A DNA stretch of 64,000 bases from Streptomyces sp. Act143. Its GTDB lineage: Bacteria > Actinomycetota > Actinomycetes > Streptomycetales > Streptomycetaceae. A model generated the notes under the pieces. It ran no database searches, had not been told where the DNA came from, and saw nothing but the letters and a program-made list of their open reading frames with translations. This document shows, one piece after another, positions 26,515 to 34,674 of the stretch. Made by a program: the position numbers and the translations under genes. The stretch spans positions 9,083,403-9,147,402 of the forward strand of contig NZ_QFRX01000001.1 in the NCBI RefSeq assembly GCF_003143935.1, read 5' to 3'. Numbering within the stretch: the first letter of the stretch is position 1; each line of letters starts with the position of its first letter.

Positions 26515-27069
26515 ATGGACGCACCCATCGGACACTTCGACCACGCCACGCCCGCCCCCGACTGCCTCGACGAACTGACCGCGCCCGTCGCGGACGCCGT
26601 ACGCCGCTGGAGCGGCAGCGTGCCCGCCGAGCAGATCGTCTACGTCGACACCGACCCCCAGTGGGCCGACACCGCCGTCTTCGTGGAGCACTACGGGCGG
26701 GAACTGCTGGAGCGGTCGGCGAACTGTGTCGTGGTGGCGGGCAAGCGCGGCGGCGAGTCCACGCTCGCCGCGTGTGTCGTGCTGTCCACCACCCGGGTCG
26801 ACGTCAACGGCGCCGTACGCCGCCAACTCGGCGCCCGCAAGGCCTCGTTCGCCTCGATGGACATCGCCACGGGGGAGACCGGCATGGAGTACGGCGGCAT
26901 CACCCCCGTCGGACTCCCCGCCGACTGGCCGCTGTTGGTCGACTCGGCCGTGGTCGACCTGCCCTACGTCCTGGTCGGCAGCGGGCGTCGGCGCGGCAAA
27001 CTGCTCGTGCCGGGCAAGGCGTTCGCGGAGCTGCCCGGCGCGGTGGTGCTCGACCGGCTGGGGATCTGA
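26515..27069 (+). CDS. YbaK/aminoacyl-tRNA deacylase-like protein
   Basis: The 184-residue protein has the YbaK/EbsC/ProX fold: a helix-strand start, ERSANCVVVAGKRGGESTLA (strand plus loop containing the conserved lysine), VDVNGAVRRQLGARKASFAS, and GETGMEYGGITPVGLPADWP, the family's G-g-i-tPvG motif. Members hydrolyse mischarged aminoacyl-tRNAs; others act on unknown esters. The length matches free-standing editing proteins. It is probably transcribed alone as a leaderless message and converges on the CDF transporter gene with 2 bases between stops. Confidence 0.8.
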   Translation: MDAPIGHFDHATPAPDCLDELTAPVADAVRRWSGSVPAEQIVYVDTDPQWADTAVFVEHYGRELLERSANCVVVAGKRGGESTLAACVVLSTTRVDVNGAVRRQLGARKASFASMDIATGETGMEYGGITPVGLPADWPLLVDSAVVDLPYVLVGSGRRRGKLLVPGKAFAELPGAVVLDRLGI

Positions 27070-27071
27070 AC

Positions 27072-28139
27072 TCAGGCCGCCATGTGGTGGGCGAGGGCGA
27101 GATGCGGGTCCGTCTCGCCCGGGAGCGGGGCCGGATCGGCGTGCACCAGGGCGGCCGTCAGGCGCGGGACGGCGTGGACCAGCGCGTGTTCGGCGTCGAC
27201 GGCGATGGCGTGCGCCTGCCGCACCGTCGCGTCGCCGTCCACGACGACCGCCACCTCGGCGCGCAGCCGATGGCCGATCCAGCGCAGCCGCAACTCGCCC
27301 ACCCCGCGCACCCCTTCGACCTCCGACAGGGCCCGCTCGGCCCGGTCCACCAGGGCCGGGTCCACCGCGTCCAGCACCCGCCGGAACACCTCGCGCGCCG
27401 CGTCCCGCAGGACGAGGGCGATGGCGGCCGTGATCGCCAGCCCCACGATCGGGTCGGCGAGTTGCAGGCCCAGCGCCGAACCACCGGCGCCCAGCAGCAC
27501 CGCGAGCGAGGTGAAGCCGTCCGTGCGGGCGTGCAGTCCGTCGGCGACGAGCGCGGCCGAGCCGATGTCCCGGCCGACGCGGATGCGGTAGCGGGCCACC
27601 CACTCGTTGCCCGCGAAGCCCACGAGCGCCGCGACCGCGACCGCGGGAACCTGCTGCACGGGGCGCGGATCGAGGAGCCGCTCGAGCGCGGTCCACCCGG
27701 CGAACGCGGCCGACGCGGCGATCGTCAGCACGATCGCGATGCCCGCCAGGTCCTCGGCCCGCCCGTAGCCGTACGTGAACCGCCGGGTCGCCGCCCGCCT
27801 GCCCACGAAGAAGGCGATCCCGAGCGGCACGGCGGTGAGCGCGTCCGCGGTGTTGTGCACGGTGTCGCCGAGCAGCGCGACCGACCCGGACACCGCCACG
27901 ACCCCGGCCTGCGCCAGCGCCGTCACGCCGAGGACCACCAGCGACACCCACAGGGCGCGCATGCCGCGCGCCGATGACTCCAGGGCCGGGTCGAGCTTGT
28001 CGGCGGTCTCGTGCGAGTGAGGGGTGAGGAGGTGCTTGAGGCGGTGCCGGAGGGATGGCTTGTGCCCGTGCCCGTGCCCGTGCCCGTGCGGGGCGTGAGT
28101 GTGCTCATGGCCGTGTGCGTGGGGGTGCCGGTCGCTCAC
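27072..28139 (-). CDS. cation diffusion facilitator (CDF) metal exporter
   Basis: The 355-residue transporter has a histidine-rich head (HAHGHEHTHAPHGHGHGHGH, residues 6-25) that binds metal. Six membrane helices follow. HNTADALTAVPLGIAF holds the first metal-site residues in helix 2 (HxxxD), and HARTDGFTSLAVLLGAGGSA holds the second HxxxD in helix 5. A C-terminal ferredoxin-like domain (VEGVRGVGELRLRWIGHRLR) follows. This pattern belongs to zinc or other divalent-metal exporters driven by protons. The GTG has GGAAGGGG upstream. It is divergent from an ArsR-type repressor, the usual metal-sensing pair. Confidence 0.9.
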   Translation of the reverse strand: MSDRHPHAHGHEHTHAPHGHGHGHGHKPSLRHRLKHLLTPHSHETADKLDPALESSARGMRALWVSLVVLGVTALAQAGVVAVSGSVALLGDTVHNTADALTAVPLGIAFFVGRRAATRRFTYGYGRAEDLAGIAIVLTIAASAAFAGWTALERLLDPRPVQQVPAVAVAALVGFAGNEWVARYRIRVGRDIGSAALVADGLHARTDGFTSLAVLLGAGGSALGLQLADPIVGLAITAAIALVLRDAAREVFRRVLDAVDPALVDRAERALSEVEGVRGVGELRLRWIGHRLRAEVAVVVDGDATVRQAHAIAVDAEHALVHAVPRLTAALVHADPAPLPGETDPHLALAHHMAA

Positions 28140-28189
28140 GTGCAGACCCCTTCCGGTGCGTGCGGTGGACGTCCGCCGCCCACTGCCGC

Positions 28190-28242
28190 CATTATGTGCG
28201 TATGAGCGCACGCATGCACCTATCACCTGCGCATCATGCGCA
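28190..28242. promoter_or_regulatory. leaderless promoter and palindrome at the ArsR gene
   Basis: CATTAT (28190-28195) lies six bases before the ATG at 28202, a leaderless -10 box. The sequence around the start contains an imperfect inverted repeat (GTGCGT ... GCACGC). A perfect palindrome TGCGCA-TCA-TGCGCA occupies 28228-28242 inside the first codons. These are candidate operators for the ArsR repressor controlling itself and the divergent CDF exporter. Confidence 0.4.
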
Positions 28243-28561
28243 CCCGCGTACCCCGGGCGACGAACAGTTCGCCCTGGCCGCCGAACTCCTCGCCCTCCTC
28301 GGCGACCGCACCCGCCTCGTCCTGCTGCACTCCCTCGCGGACGGCGAGGCGGACGTCACGACCCTCACCGAGGCCTGCGGGGCGGCCCGGCCCGCGGTCA
28401 GTCAGCACCTGGCGCGGCTGCGGCTGGCGGGGCTGGTGACCACACGCAAGGAGGGCCGGCGGGTCATCTACTCACTGCGCGACGGGCATCTGCGCCGCCT
28501 GGTCGACGAGGCGCTGAACGTGGCGGACCACCGGATCGGCGACCGGCCGGTGCACGACTGA
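28202..28561 (+). CDS. ArsR/SmtB family metal-sensing repressor
   Basis: The 119-residue protein has a His-rich head (MHLSPAHHAHP) and a winged-helix domain: LALLGDRTRLVLLHSLADGE (first helices), ACGAARPAVSQHLARLRLAG (recognition helix) and TTRKEGRRVIYSLRDGHLRR (wing). The last helix carries DEALNVADHRIGD, with Asp and His spaced as in the alpha-5 metal site of SmtB/CzrA zinc sensors. It should release DNA when zinc or a similar ion binds and so derepress the divergent CDF exporter. The start has a leaderless -10 box. Confidence 0.88.
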   Translation: MSARMHLSPAHHAHPRTPGDEQFALAAELLALLGDRTRLVLLHSLADGEADVTTLTEACGAARPAVSQHLARLRLAGLVTTRKEGRRVIYSLRDGHLRRLVDEALNVADHRIGDRPVHD

Positions 28562-28570
28562 GCCAGTGAC

Positions 28571-29791
28571 TCAGCGGTCGGGGTCCATGCCCAGGTACTG
28601 CTCGGCGAACGCGAGCGCCGCCGCCGGGGAGGCGAAGAGGCGGCGCAGACGGGCCTGGGTGGTCCCGGCGAGATACGGATCGCCGGACGAGGTGCCGTGG
28701 TAGATCTCCGACAGCCACCAGGAGAACTCCTGGTAGTCCCAGACCCGGCCCAGACAGGCTTGCGAGTAGCGGGTCAGGCCGCTGGAGTCGCCCTTGGTGA
28801 GCTGGGCGACCAGCGCGTCACCGAGCAGGAAGGCGTCGTGCAGGGCGAGGTTCATGCCCTTCGCCGCGATGGGCGCGGTGAGATGGGCGGAGTCGCCCGC
28901 GAGGAAGAGACGCCCGAACACCATCGGTTCGACCACGTAGTTGTGCATGTCGAGGACCCGCTTCTCGATCAGGCGGCCCTCGGTGAGGCGCGGGGCGCCG
29001 TTCGCCCCCAGGCGCTGCTGCAGCTCCGACCACACCCGGTCATGCGACCAGTTGTCCGGGTCGTCGCCGGGCGGGCACTCCAGGTAGTAGCGGGTCACCT
29101 CCGGGCTGCGCGCCATGTGCCCGGCGAAGCCGTTGGGGTGGATGCCGAAGACCACGCAGTCGTTGGAGGGCGGCGCCTGCGCGAGCAGCGCCAGCCAGCC
29201 GATGCCGTAGTCGTGCCGGGAGACGAGCGCGCGGTCCGGGGTGAGCAGAGCGCGGGTCACGCCGCGCGCCCCGTCGGCGCCCACCACGAAGTCGCAGGGG
29301 ATCAGCCGGTCTTCGCCGTCGGCGTCGACGTACTCCACGACCGGGTGGTCCGAGTCCAGGTCGTGCAGCCGGACGTCCCGCACGCCGAAGCGTATGGAGC
29401 CGCCGCGGACGTCCGCGTACTCGTGCACCAGGTCCGTCACCAGCAACGGCTGCGGATACACCCAGTGGTGACGGCCCGTCAGGCGGGTGTACTCGAAGCG
29501 GTACCGTTCCCCGCCGAGCCGGAACTCGCACTCCGTGTGCCGCTGCGCCCGCTCCAGCAGGTTCGCCGCGAGACCCCGCCGCTCCAGGCCGCGTACCGCC
29601 CACTCCTCCAACACCCCGGCCCTGGGCCGCTGTTCGATGAACGTACGGGTCTCCGTCTCCAGGACCACGCAGTCGACGCCCACTGCCCGCAGGATGGCGC
29701 CGACCGTGAGACCGGCCGGGCCGGCGCCGATGATGACGACCGGCTTGTGGAGCGGGAGCGCCCCGGTGGGGAAGGGGGAGGCCTCAGTCAT
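28571..29791 (-). CDS. pobA: 4-hydroxybenzoate 3-monooxygenase
   Basis: This 406-residue flavoprotein hydroxylates 4-hydroxybenzoate to protocatechuate with NADPH or NADH and oxygen. The FAD motif is VVIIGAGPAGLTV (GxGxxG at 22-27). PRAGVLEEWAVRGLERRGL and FRLGGERYRFEYTRLTGRHH follow; the latter corresponds to the PobA substrate and pyridine-nucleotide region. CDFVVGADGARGVTR is the DG motif, and FLAGDSAHLTAPIAAKGMNL is the GDxxH motif with PobA-type continuation. Length is normal. No other protocatechuate-pathway gene is in the window. A CATAAT -10 box lies six bases upstream of the ATG, so it is probably leaderless. Confidence 0.9.
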   Translation of the reverse strand: MTEASPFPTGALPLHKPVVIIGAGPAGLTVGAILRAVGVDCVVLETETRTFIEQRPRAGVLEEWAVRGLERRGLAANLLERAQRHTECEFRLGGERYRFEYTRLTGRHHWVYPQPLLVTDLVHEYADVRGGSIRFGVRDVRLHDLDSDHPVVEYVDADGEDRLIPCDFVVGADGARGVTRALLTPDRALVSRHDYGIGWLALLAQAPPSNDCVVFGIHPNGFAGHMARSPEVTRYYLECPPGDDPDNWSHDRVWSELQQRLGANGAPRLTEGRLIEKRVLDMHNYVVEPMVFGRLFLAGDSAHLTAPIAAKGMNLALHDAFLLGDALVAQLTKGDSSGLTRYSQACLGRVWDYQEFSWWLSEIYHGTSSGDPYLAGTTQARLRRLFASPAAALAFAEQYLGMDPDR

Positions 29792-29797
29792 CCGAGC

Positions 29798-29803
29798 ATT
29801 ATG
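29798..29803 (-). promoter_or_regulatory. -10 box CATAAT of the pobA promoter
   Basis: On the minus strand CATAAT ends six bases before the ATG at 29791; no ribosome site is present, so the gene is probably leaderless. Confidence 0.4.
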
Positions 29804-29869
29804 TCCGCGCCCTGCGCCGCCCGGGAACGGAGTACCGTGGAAATCCGGGTGACGGGGTGAGGTGGGTGG

Positions 29870-30904
29870 GTGGTCGCGTGGGTGCCGGCGGACTTCTACC
29901 GCGCCGTCGACGACGGCCTCCAGTGCACGCTCTGCCCCTTCCGCTGCTGGCTGCGCGACGGTGACACCGGCGCGTGCAAGGTGCGGCGCCGGGAAGGTGA
30001 TCGGGTGCTCACGGCGGCCTGGGGCACGACCGTCGAGCACTGGTCCACCGTGGAGCGCAAGCCCCTCTACCACTTCCGGCCCGGCCTGCCGCTGCTGACC
30101 CTGGCCCCGCCCGGCTGCTCGTTCCGCTGCGACTACTGCGTCAACCATCGTGTCTCGCAGTACGGCAGGGACCCGGACAGCCGAGTCGCGGCCCACGAGA
30201 CGGACGTCGAGAAGCTGGTCGCGGCCGCCGCCGAGCGGGGCGGCGGCCTCGCCCTCTCCTACTCCGAGCCGTCCCTGGCGGCCGAACTCACCCTCGAACT
30301 CGGCGCCCGCGCAGAGCCGTTGGGCGTCCCCCTGGTGTGGAAGAGCAACGGCTTCCTCACCCCCGAAGCCGTGCGGCGCGTGAGCCCGGTCCTCGCCGCC
30401 GTCAACATCGACGTCAAGGCAGCCGACGAGGACGCGCACCGCCGACTGACCGGGGCGCCGCTCGGCCCGGTGCTGGAGACGCTGCGGCTGCTGAAGGCCG
30501 CCGGGGTGTGGGTCGAGGTGAGCACGCCGCTCGTCCCCGGCACCAGCGCCGAGGACGAACAGCTCGCGCGGATAGCCGAGTTCGTGGTTTCACTCGGCCC
30601 GGACACGCCCTGGCACCTCCTCCGCTTCACCCCCACCTACCGGCTGCGTGACGAGCGGCCCACGCCGCCCCAGCGGCTCGCGACCGCGGCCCGCATCGGA
30701 CGGGACGCCGGACTGCGGTACGTGTACGTCGAACGCGCCCTCGGCGCCGGGGGACGGGCCACCCACTGCCCGCGGTGCGGTGTCGAGGTGGTGGCCCGAG
30801 GGGTATGGGGGCAGACGGAGAGCCGTCTGCGCGGCGGCAGTTGCCCGGCCTGCGGGGAACGGATCGCCGGGATCTGGACCATGGACGAGAGGGGTGGGGC
30901 ATGA
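29870..30904 (+). CDS. AmmeMemoRadiSam-type radical SAM enzyme
   Basis: The 344-residue protein matches the PflA-like AmmeMemoRadiSam radical SAM enzyme. The cluster-binding motif is CSFRCDYC (Cys83, Cys87, Cys90). Upstream is a cysteine set QCTLCPFRCWLRDGDTGACK that is typical of this family. SNGFLTPEAVRRVSPVLAAV and IDVKAADEDAHRRLTG follow; a C-terminal zinc-ribbon-like part has two pairs of cysteines (HCPRCG, SCPACG). The family cleaves SAM and modifies an unknown substrate; its usual partners (AMMECR1, Memo) are not in the window. The GTG start follows GAGGTGGG. Its stop overlaps the start of the following gene (ATGA). Confidence 0.85.
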   Translation: MVAWVPADFYRAVDDGLQCTLCPFRCWLRDGDTGACKVRRREGDRVLTAAWGTTVEHWSTVERKPLYHFRPGLPLLTLAPPGCSFRCDYCVNHRVSQYGRDPDSRVAAHETDVEKLVAAAAERGGGLALSYSEPSLAAELTLELGARAEPLGVPLVWKSNGFLTPEAVRRVSPVLAAVNIDVKAADEDAHRRLTGAPLGPVLETLRLLKAAGVWVEVSTPLVPGTSAEDEQLARIAEFVVSLGPDTPWHLLRFTPTYRLRDERPTPPQRLATAARIGRDAGLRYVYVERALGAGGRATHCPRCGVEVVARGVWGQTESRLRGGSCPACGERIAGIWTMDERGGA

Positions 30905-31113
30905 GCACCGAGTACCGCTTCGTGGAGGACCTGCCGGACCTGATCGACGCGTCCGAGTACGACGACCATCCCGACGGACGGCTCGTACGGCTGCGCATCA
31001 GCTGGGACGAGCAGGGGGTCGAGGTGCTCGGGGACGCCTTCCGGCCGGACATGCTGGAGGCCTTGCTGGAGAGGATGGGGCCCGAGGCGGTGGAGCAGAT
31101 GCTCTGCGGGTGA
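30901..31113 (+). CDS. small acidic hypothetical protein
   Basis: This 70-residue protein has no named family that I recognise. It is acidic, with a strand-rich first half (YRFVEDLPDLIDASEYDDHP, then LVRLRISWDEQGVEVLGDAF) and a helical second half ending LLERMGPEAVEQMLCG. Its ATG overlaps the stop of the radical SAM gene, so it is translated with it and is probably a functional partner. It converges on the beta-propeller gene with 10 bases between stops. Confidence 0.7.
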   Translation: MSTEYRFVEDLPDLIDASEYDDHPDGRLVRLRISWDEQGVEVLGDAFRPDMLEALLERMGPEAVEQMLCG

Positions 31114-31123
31114 CCTGGACCGC

Positions 31124-34100
31124 CTAGAGCCTTCCCAGGATCTGTACGAGCACCCGTCGCAGCTCCTCCCCGCCCGGCTCCGGTGCCAGCACCCAGGTGT
31201 CCGGCCCGTCCGGCGGCACCGGGTGCCGCGGATAGTGGACCCGCAAGGCCAGCGCACCCGGCACGGGCAGCGGCGGCTCGTGGACATGGGTCAGCAGCAG
31301 GGTGCGGGGCTCGCCCGAGTCGACCGCGGCCAGCGCGCGTGCCGCCGCCCGGGCCAGCCCCGCCGCACGCACCGGGTCGGCGGGCTCGGGCAGCACCGGG
31401 GTCCACAGCCGGCGCAGATCCGACGCCGACGTCAGCCGCGCGGGCGCCCCGCGTCCGTCGAGGCGCACCAGCGCCACCGCGCGGTCGGCCTCCAGCAGCG
31501 CCGCCGCCAGCAGATGCGCGCACAGCCGCAGACAACTCCCCACCTGCCCCTGGGCCGCGGCCCCGGTGTCCAGGACCAGCACCGCGTCCCGTTCGGTCCA
31601 CGGCAGCCGCCCGCGCCGGGTGCGGTACAGCAGCGCGTCCTGCGCCCACAGGGCGTTCAACAGGGGTGCGGGCAGCGCCATTTGGCCGGGCACGAGGCGG
31701 TCGGGCGGGCCGTGGCGGGCCCACTGGGCCGGAGCGCCGGCCGTGGTGGGGCCGGGGACGTCGTCACCGAGGAGGACGGGCAGCCGTGCGGGCAGGTCCG
31801 GGAGGCGGGCGGCGGCCTCCGCGGCCGACGTCCACGGTCCGTCCGCGAGGCGCAGCGGCAGCGCGGGGTCCTCGCGGACCGCGTCCGGCCCCAACAGGGC
31901 CAGCAACGGCAGCAGTTCGCGCTTGACGCGGTCGAGGGCGGCGGTCAGTCCCGCGGTCGTGACGGAAGGCCGCTCCGGCTGCTCGGCGCTGCCCCGCAGG
32001 CCCCACTCCAGTGTCGTGCGCAGTTCCTGAAGAGGGATGCCCGGCGGCGGGACGTAGCGTGCGTCCCTCGGCAGCCGCGACGCCACCAGTGCGCTGAGCG
32101 CCGGATGCGCGGAGCGCGGCCAGCCCAGGTCACGCAGCGCGCGGGCGGCCGGGCTCTGGTGCACGAGCCGTCGCCCCGCCGGGGGCGCAGGCCGCAGCAG
32201 CGCCGAGATGCCGGCGAGCACGTCCAGCGGGACGGCCGCGTCGACGGCGGCGGCCAAGGCGCCCAACTCCGCCAGGTAGTCGGGGGGTTCGGGCAGCCGG
32301 GGGCCCGGCTCCGTGGCCTCCGCGGAGGTCCGCAACTCCCATACGACCGTGCGTCCGCCGCTGTGGGTCACCACCAGCCGGTGGCCGTCCCGGTCCCAGC
32401 GCACCGCCCACACCGGCCCCTGCCCAGGGCCGCCCTCCAGGGTCATCGCCACCGTGCCCCGGCCCACGTCCCACACCTCGACCACCGCGGTGTCCGCACC
32501 GGGCCCCGGCGCGGCGAGCAGCGAACCGTCCGGCGACCAGGCCAGTGCCGGTGCCCAGCCGCGCCCGCCCGGCGCGCCGAACTCCCGCAGCACCCGCCAG
32601 GTGAGCGTCGACCACACCACCGTCGGCCCCTGCCCGGCGGGCGGGGTCGCGGCCAGCCGGCTGCCGTCCGGCGACCAGGCGACGCGGGCGGCGAACGCGC
32701 CCGAGGGCAGCGCCAGCCGCCGGGCCCGCTCCCGACGCGGCATGTGCCAGAGCATGACCGCGCCGAGGGTTCCGGCCGCCAGCGTCGTCCCGTCCGGTGA
32801 CCAGCAGGGGCGGCCCGTGCCCTGCGGAAGATGCAGGCTCCTGCGCTGGTGCGCCGGGGCGCCCCGGGCGTCCAGGACGTGGACGAACAGGTGCGTCGGC
32901 GCGGGACCGGGCTCGGGCACGACGAGCGTCGCCGATCCCTCGGCCGGCGCCGGGCACCAGGCGGGGGCCTGGCCGCCCTCCAGCACGGCCCGGATCTCCC
33001 CGCTCTCCAGGTCGAGGACGGTCAGCCCGGCCTGCCCCTCGCGTGAGGCGCAGGCCAGCAACTCCGGTGCGGTGGGCGACAGTTCGAGGTCATGCGCGCC
33101 GCCCGGTCCGGTGACTGCGTGTGCCTGTCGGGTGGTGTCGATTCGGCTCGGGGTGATGCGGGCGGTGTGGCTTCGGCCGGTGTCGCTTCTGTGCGTGCTG
33201 TTCCGGCCGGAGCCGGTTGGGCCCGTGCCGCTCCGGCCGGTGTTCCCTCGGTCGGCGTCATCTCGCGTGGCGTCACCTCGCGTGGTGTCGCCTGGGCCGG
33301 CATCGCCTTGGCGGTCCTCGGCCCGGGCGGTGTGCAGCGCGGCGAGCGAACCCGGTTCGGTCTCCAGCACCCACCGGCCGTCCCGCGCCGACACCGCGAC
33401 CGCCGGAGCCCACAGCCCGTCGCCCCCGTCGTGCAGCAAGGTCCGCCCGGTGACCCGCGGCGCCCGGTCCCGCAGCGCCGGCAGAGCCCGCCCCACCGAC
33501 CGGCACATCGCCGCGGCCCAACTGCGCAGCAGCACGCCCACCCGGCGCTCCGCGCGATACGGGGCCGCGTCCGGCAGCTCCCACAGCTCCGTGCCCGCAT
33601 CGGCGGTGCACAGCACCCGGCCCGTCGCCGAGATGCTCAGGTCGCGCGGCGCGGTGACCCGGGCGGGCAGGTGCGCGACCCGCTCCAGCGCGCGGTCGAG
33701 GACGAGCAGTGCCTCCCGGTCCGTGGCGGCCACCACGAACCGCCCGGTGCGGCTGAAGCCCAGCCCCACGACGGCACCGGGGACCGGGGCGTCCGCGAGG
33801 GCCCGGCCGGTGGCGCGGTCGACCAGGTGCAGTCCGGCCGCGTCGGCGAAGACCAGCGCGTCCCGGTCCGGCGACCAGGCGAGGGCGGTGATTCCGGTGC
33901 GGCCGGTGCACGGGGCGAAGTCCATCCGCACCGGCGAGACGCTCCACAGCTGGAGCGCGGTGGCGGTGGCCAGGCACAGCTGGCGGCCCTGCGGGTCCCA
34001 GGCCAGGGCGATCACCGGGTCGACGGTCGGCAGCGGGGACGAGACGAGGGTGCCCCGGTGATGGACCAGCACCCCGTCACCGGCGCAGGCCACCCACAGC

Positions 34101-34435
34101 CCGTCGGGTGACACCGTGAGCGTGTCCGCGCCCGCCGGCACCGGGAAGCCGTCGTCGGCGAGGGCCCCGCTGTCCCCGTCGTACACCTCGACCCGCCCGG
34201 CGCGCAGCACGAACACCTCGCCGCCGTCCGGTCCCCAGTCCACGGCCGCAGGCAGTCCCTCGCCGGGCGCCGACCACAGCACGCGCCCGGTGTCGTCCCG
34301 GCAGCTCAGGAGACGGTCGCTGAGATGCACGAACGCCGTGCCGTCACGGGAGAGTCCGGTGCAGGGCCCGGTGCCGGCGAGGGTGAGGAGCCTCCGGGGC
34401 GCGGGCGAGGCGGTGCTCTCGGGACCGGCCGTCAC
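31124..34435 (-). CDS. beta-propeller protein with vWA-like C-terminal domain
   Basis: This 1103-residue protein is the last gene of the ubiquitin-like/AAA+ operon. Residues 15-760 contain many WD/propeller blades (AWSPDRDALVFADAAGLHLV, CWSPDGTTLAAGTLGAVMLW, LAWSPDGSLLAAPGPGADTA), interrupted at about 378-441 by a Thr/Asp/Arg/Ser low-complexity insert. Residues of about 900-1103 resemble a von Willebrand A fold: RDAVLVLDTGAAAQGQVGSC would be the metal-site strand, but DxSxS is degenerate (DTGAA). Propeller, vWA and MoxR combinations are known from bacterial NTP-dependent ternary systems, where the vWA acts with the MoxR ATPase. The GTG start overlaps the stop of the small repeat ORF (GTGA). 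Confidence 0.75.
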   Translation of the reverse strand: MTAGPESTASPAPRRLLTLAGTGPCTGLSRDGTAFVHLSDRLLSCRDDTGRVLWSAPGEGLPAAVDWGPDGGEVFVLRAGRVEVYDGDSGALADDGFPVPAGADTLTVSPDGLWVACAGDGVLVHHRGTLVSSPLPTVDPVIALAWDPQGRQLCLATATALQLWSVSPVRMDFAPCTGRTGITALAWSPDRDALVFADAAGLHLVDRATGRALADAPVPGAVVGLGFSRTGRFVVAATDREALLVLDRALERVAHLPARVTAPRDLSISATGRVLCTADAGTELWELPDAAPYRAERRVGVLLRSWAAAMCRSVGRALPALRDRAPRVTGRTLLHDGGDGLWAPAVAVSARDGRWVLETEPGSLAALHTARAEDRQGDAGPGDTTRGDATRDDADRGNTGRSGTGPTGSGRNSTHRSDTGRSHTARITPSRIDTTRQAHAVTGPGGAHDLELSPTAPELLACASREGQAGLTVLDLESGEIRAVLEGGQAPAWCPAPAEGSATLVVPEPGPAPTHLFVHVLDARGAPAHQRRSLHLPQGTGRPCWSPDGTTLAAGTLGAVMLWHMPRRERARRLALPSGAFAARVAWSPDGSRLAATPPAGQGPTVVWSTLTWRVLREFGAPGGRGWAPALAWSPDGSLLAAPGPGADTAVVEVWDVGRGTVAMTLEGGPGQGPVWAVRWDRDGHRLVVTHSGGRTVVWELRTSAEATEPGPRLPEPPDYLAELGALAAAVDAAVPLDVLAGISALLRPAPPAGRRLVHQSPAARALRDLGWPRSAHPALSALVASRLPRDARYVPPPGIPLQELRTTLEWGLRGSAEQPERPSVTTAGLTAALDRVKRELLPLLALLGPDAVREDPALPLRLADGPWTSAAEAAARLPDLPARLPVLLGDDVPGPTTAGAPAQWARHGPPDRLVPGQMALPAPLLNALWAQDALLYRTRRGRLPWTERDAVLVLDTGAAAQGQVGSCLRLCAHLLAAALLEADRAVALVRLDGRGAPARLTSASDLRRLWTPVLPEPADPVRAAGLARAAARALAAVDSGEPRTLLLTHVHEPPLPVPGALALRVHYPRHPVPPDGPDTWVLAPEPGGEELRRVLVQILGRL
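33110..33300 (-). repeat. low-complexity repeat tract coding for Thr/Asp/Arg/Gly
   Basis: Short imperfect units (for example codons for GDTTRGDATRDDADRGNTGR) fill about 190 bases within the propeller gene. The frame stays open. The tract is probably a flexible linker between propeller parts that grew by slippage. Confidence 0.6.
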
Positions 34436-34671
34436 GGACGCCCCGCGCGGCCGGACCCGTCGTGGAGGCTCGCCGCCTCCGCTCTGCCAAGCCTTCCCGC
34501 GGGGCGTTCGCCGAGTTCTGCGGTCATCGGTCCGGTACGGCTTTGCGTGGGGCCTTCGTCCAGTTCTGCGGTCACCGGTACCGTGCGGCTTCCCGCGGGG
34601 TGTTCGCCGAGTTCTGCGGTCGTCGGTCCGGTACGGCTTTGCGTGGGGCGTTCGCCGAGGCCCGCCGTCAC
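34432..34671 (-). CDS. 79-residue ORF made of 16-residue tandem repeats
   Basis: A GTG at 34671 overlaps the stop of the upstream gene (GTGA), and the TGA at 34432 overlaps the GTG start of the propeller gene (GTGA), so this frame is coupled on both sides. It encodes four units of 16 residues of the form VTAELGERPTQSRTGP and then an Ala/Gly/Arg-rich tail. No domain is recognisable. It may be a real small operon protein, or a tandem expansion of spacer DNA that happens to stay open; the double overlap favours translation. Confidence 0.45.
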   Translation of the reverse strand: MTAGLGERPTQSRTGPTTAELGEHPAGSRTVPVTAELDEGPTQSRTGPMTAELGERPAGRLGRAEAASLHDGSGRAGRP

Positions 34672-34674
34672 CGG
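34501..34674 (-). repeat. 48-bp tandem repeat, 3.6 copies
   Basis: Units begin at 34501, 34549, 34597 and 34645 (the last partial, 30 bases). Units 1 and 3 are nearly identical, unit 2 differs in its second half; alternating similarity suggests a 96-bp higher-order duplication. Unit length is a multiple of three. Confidence 0.85.

Noticed and set aside
34501..34674. Repeat array considered as CRISPR
   Set aside because: Units are directly tandem without unique spacers, 48 bases long, and lie in an open coding frame.
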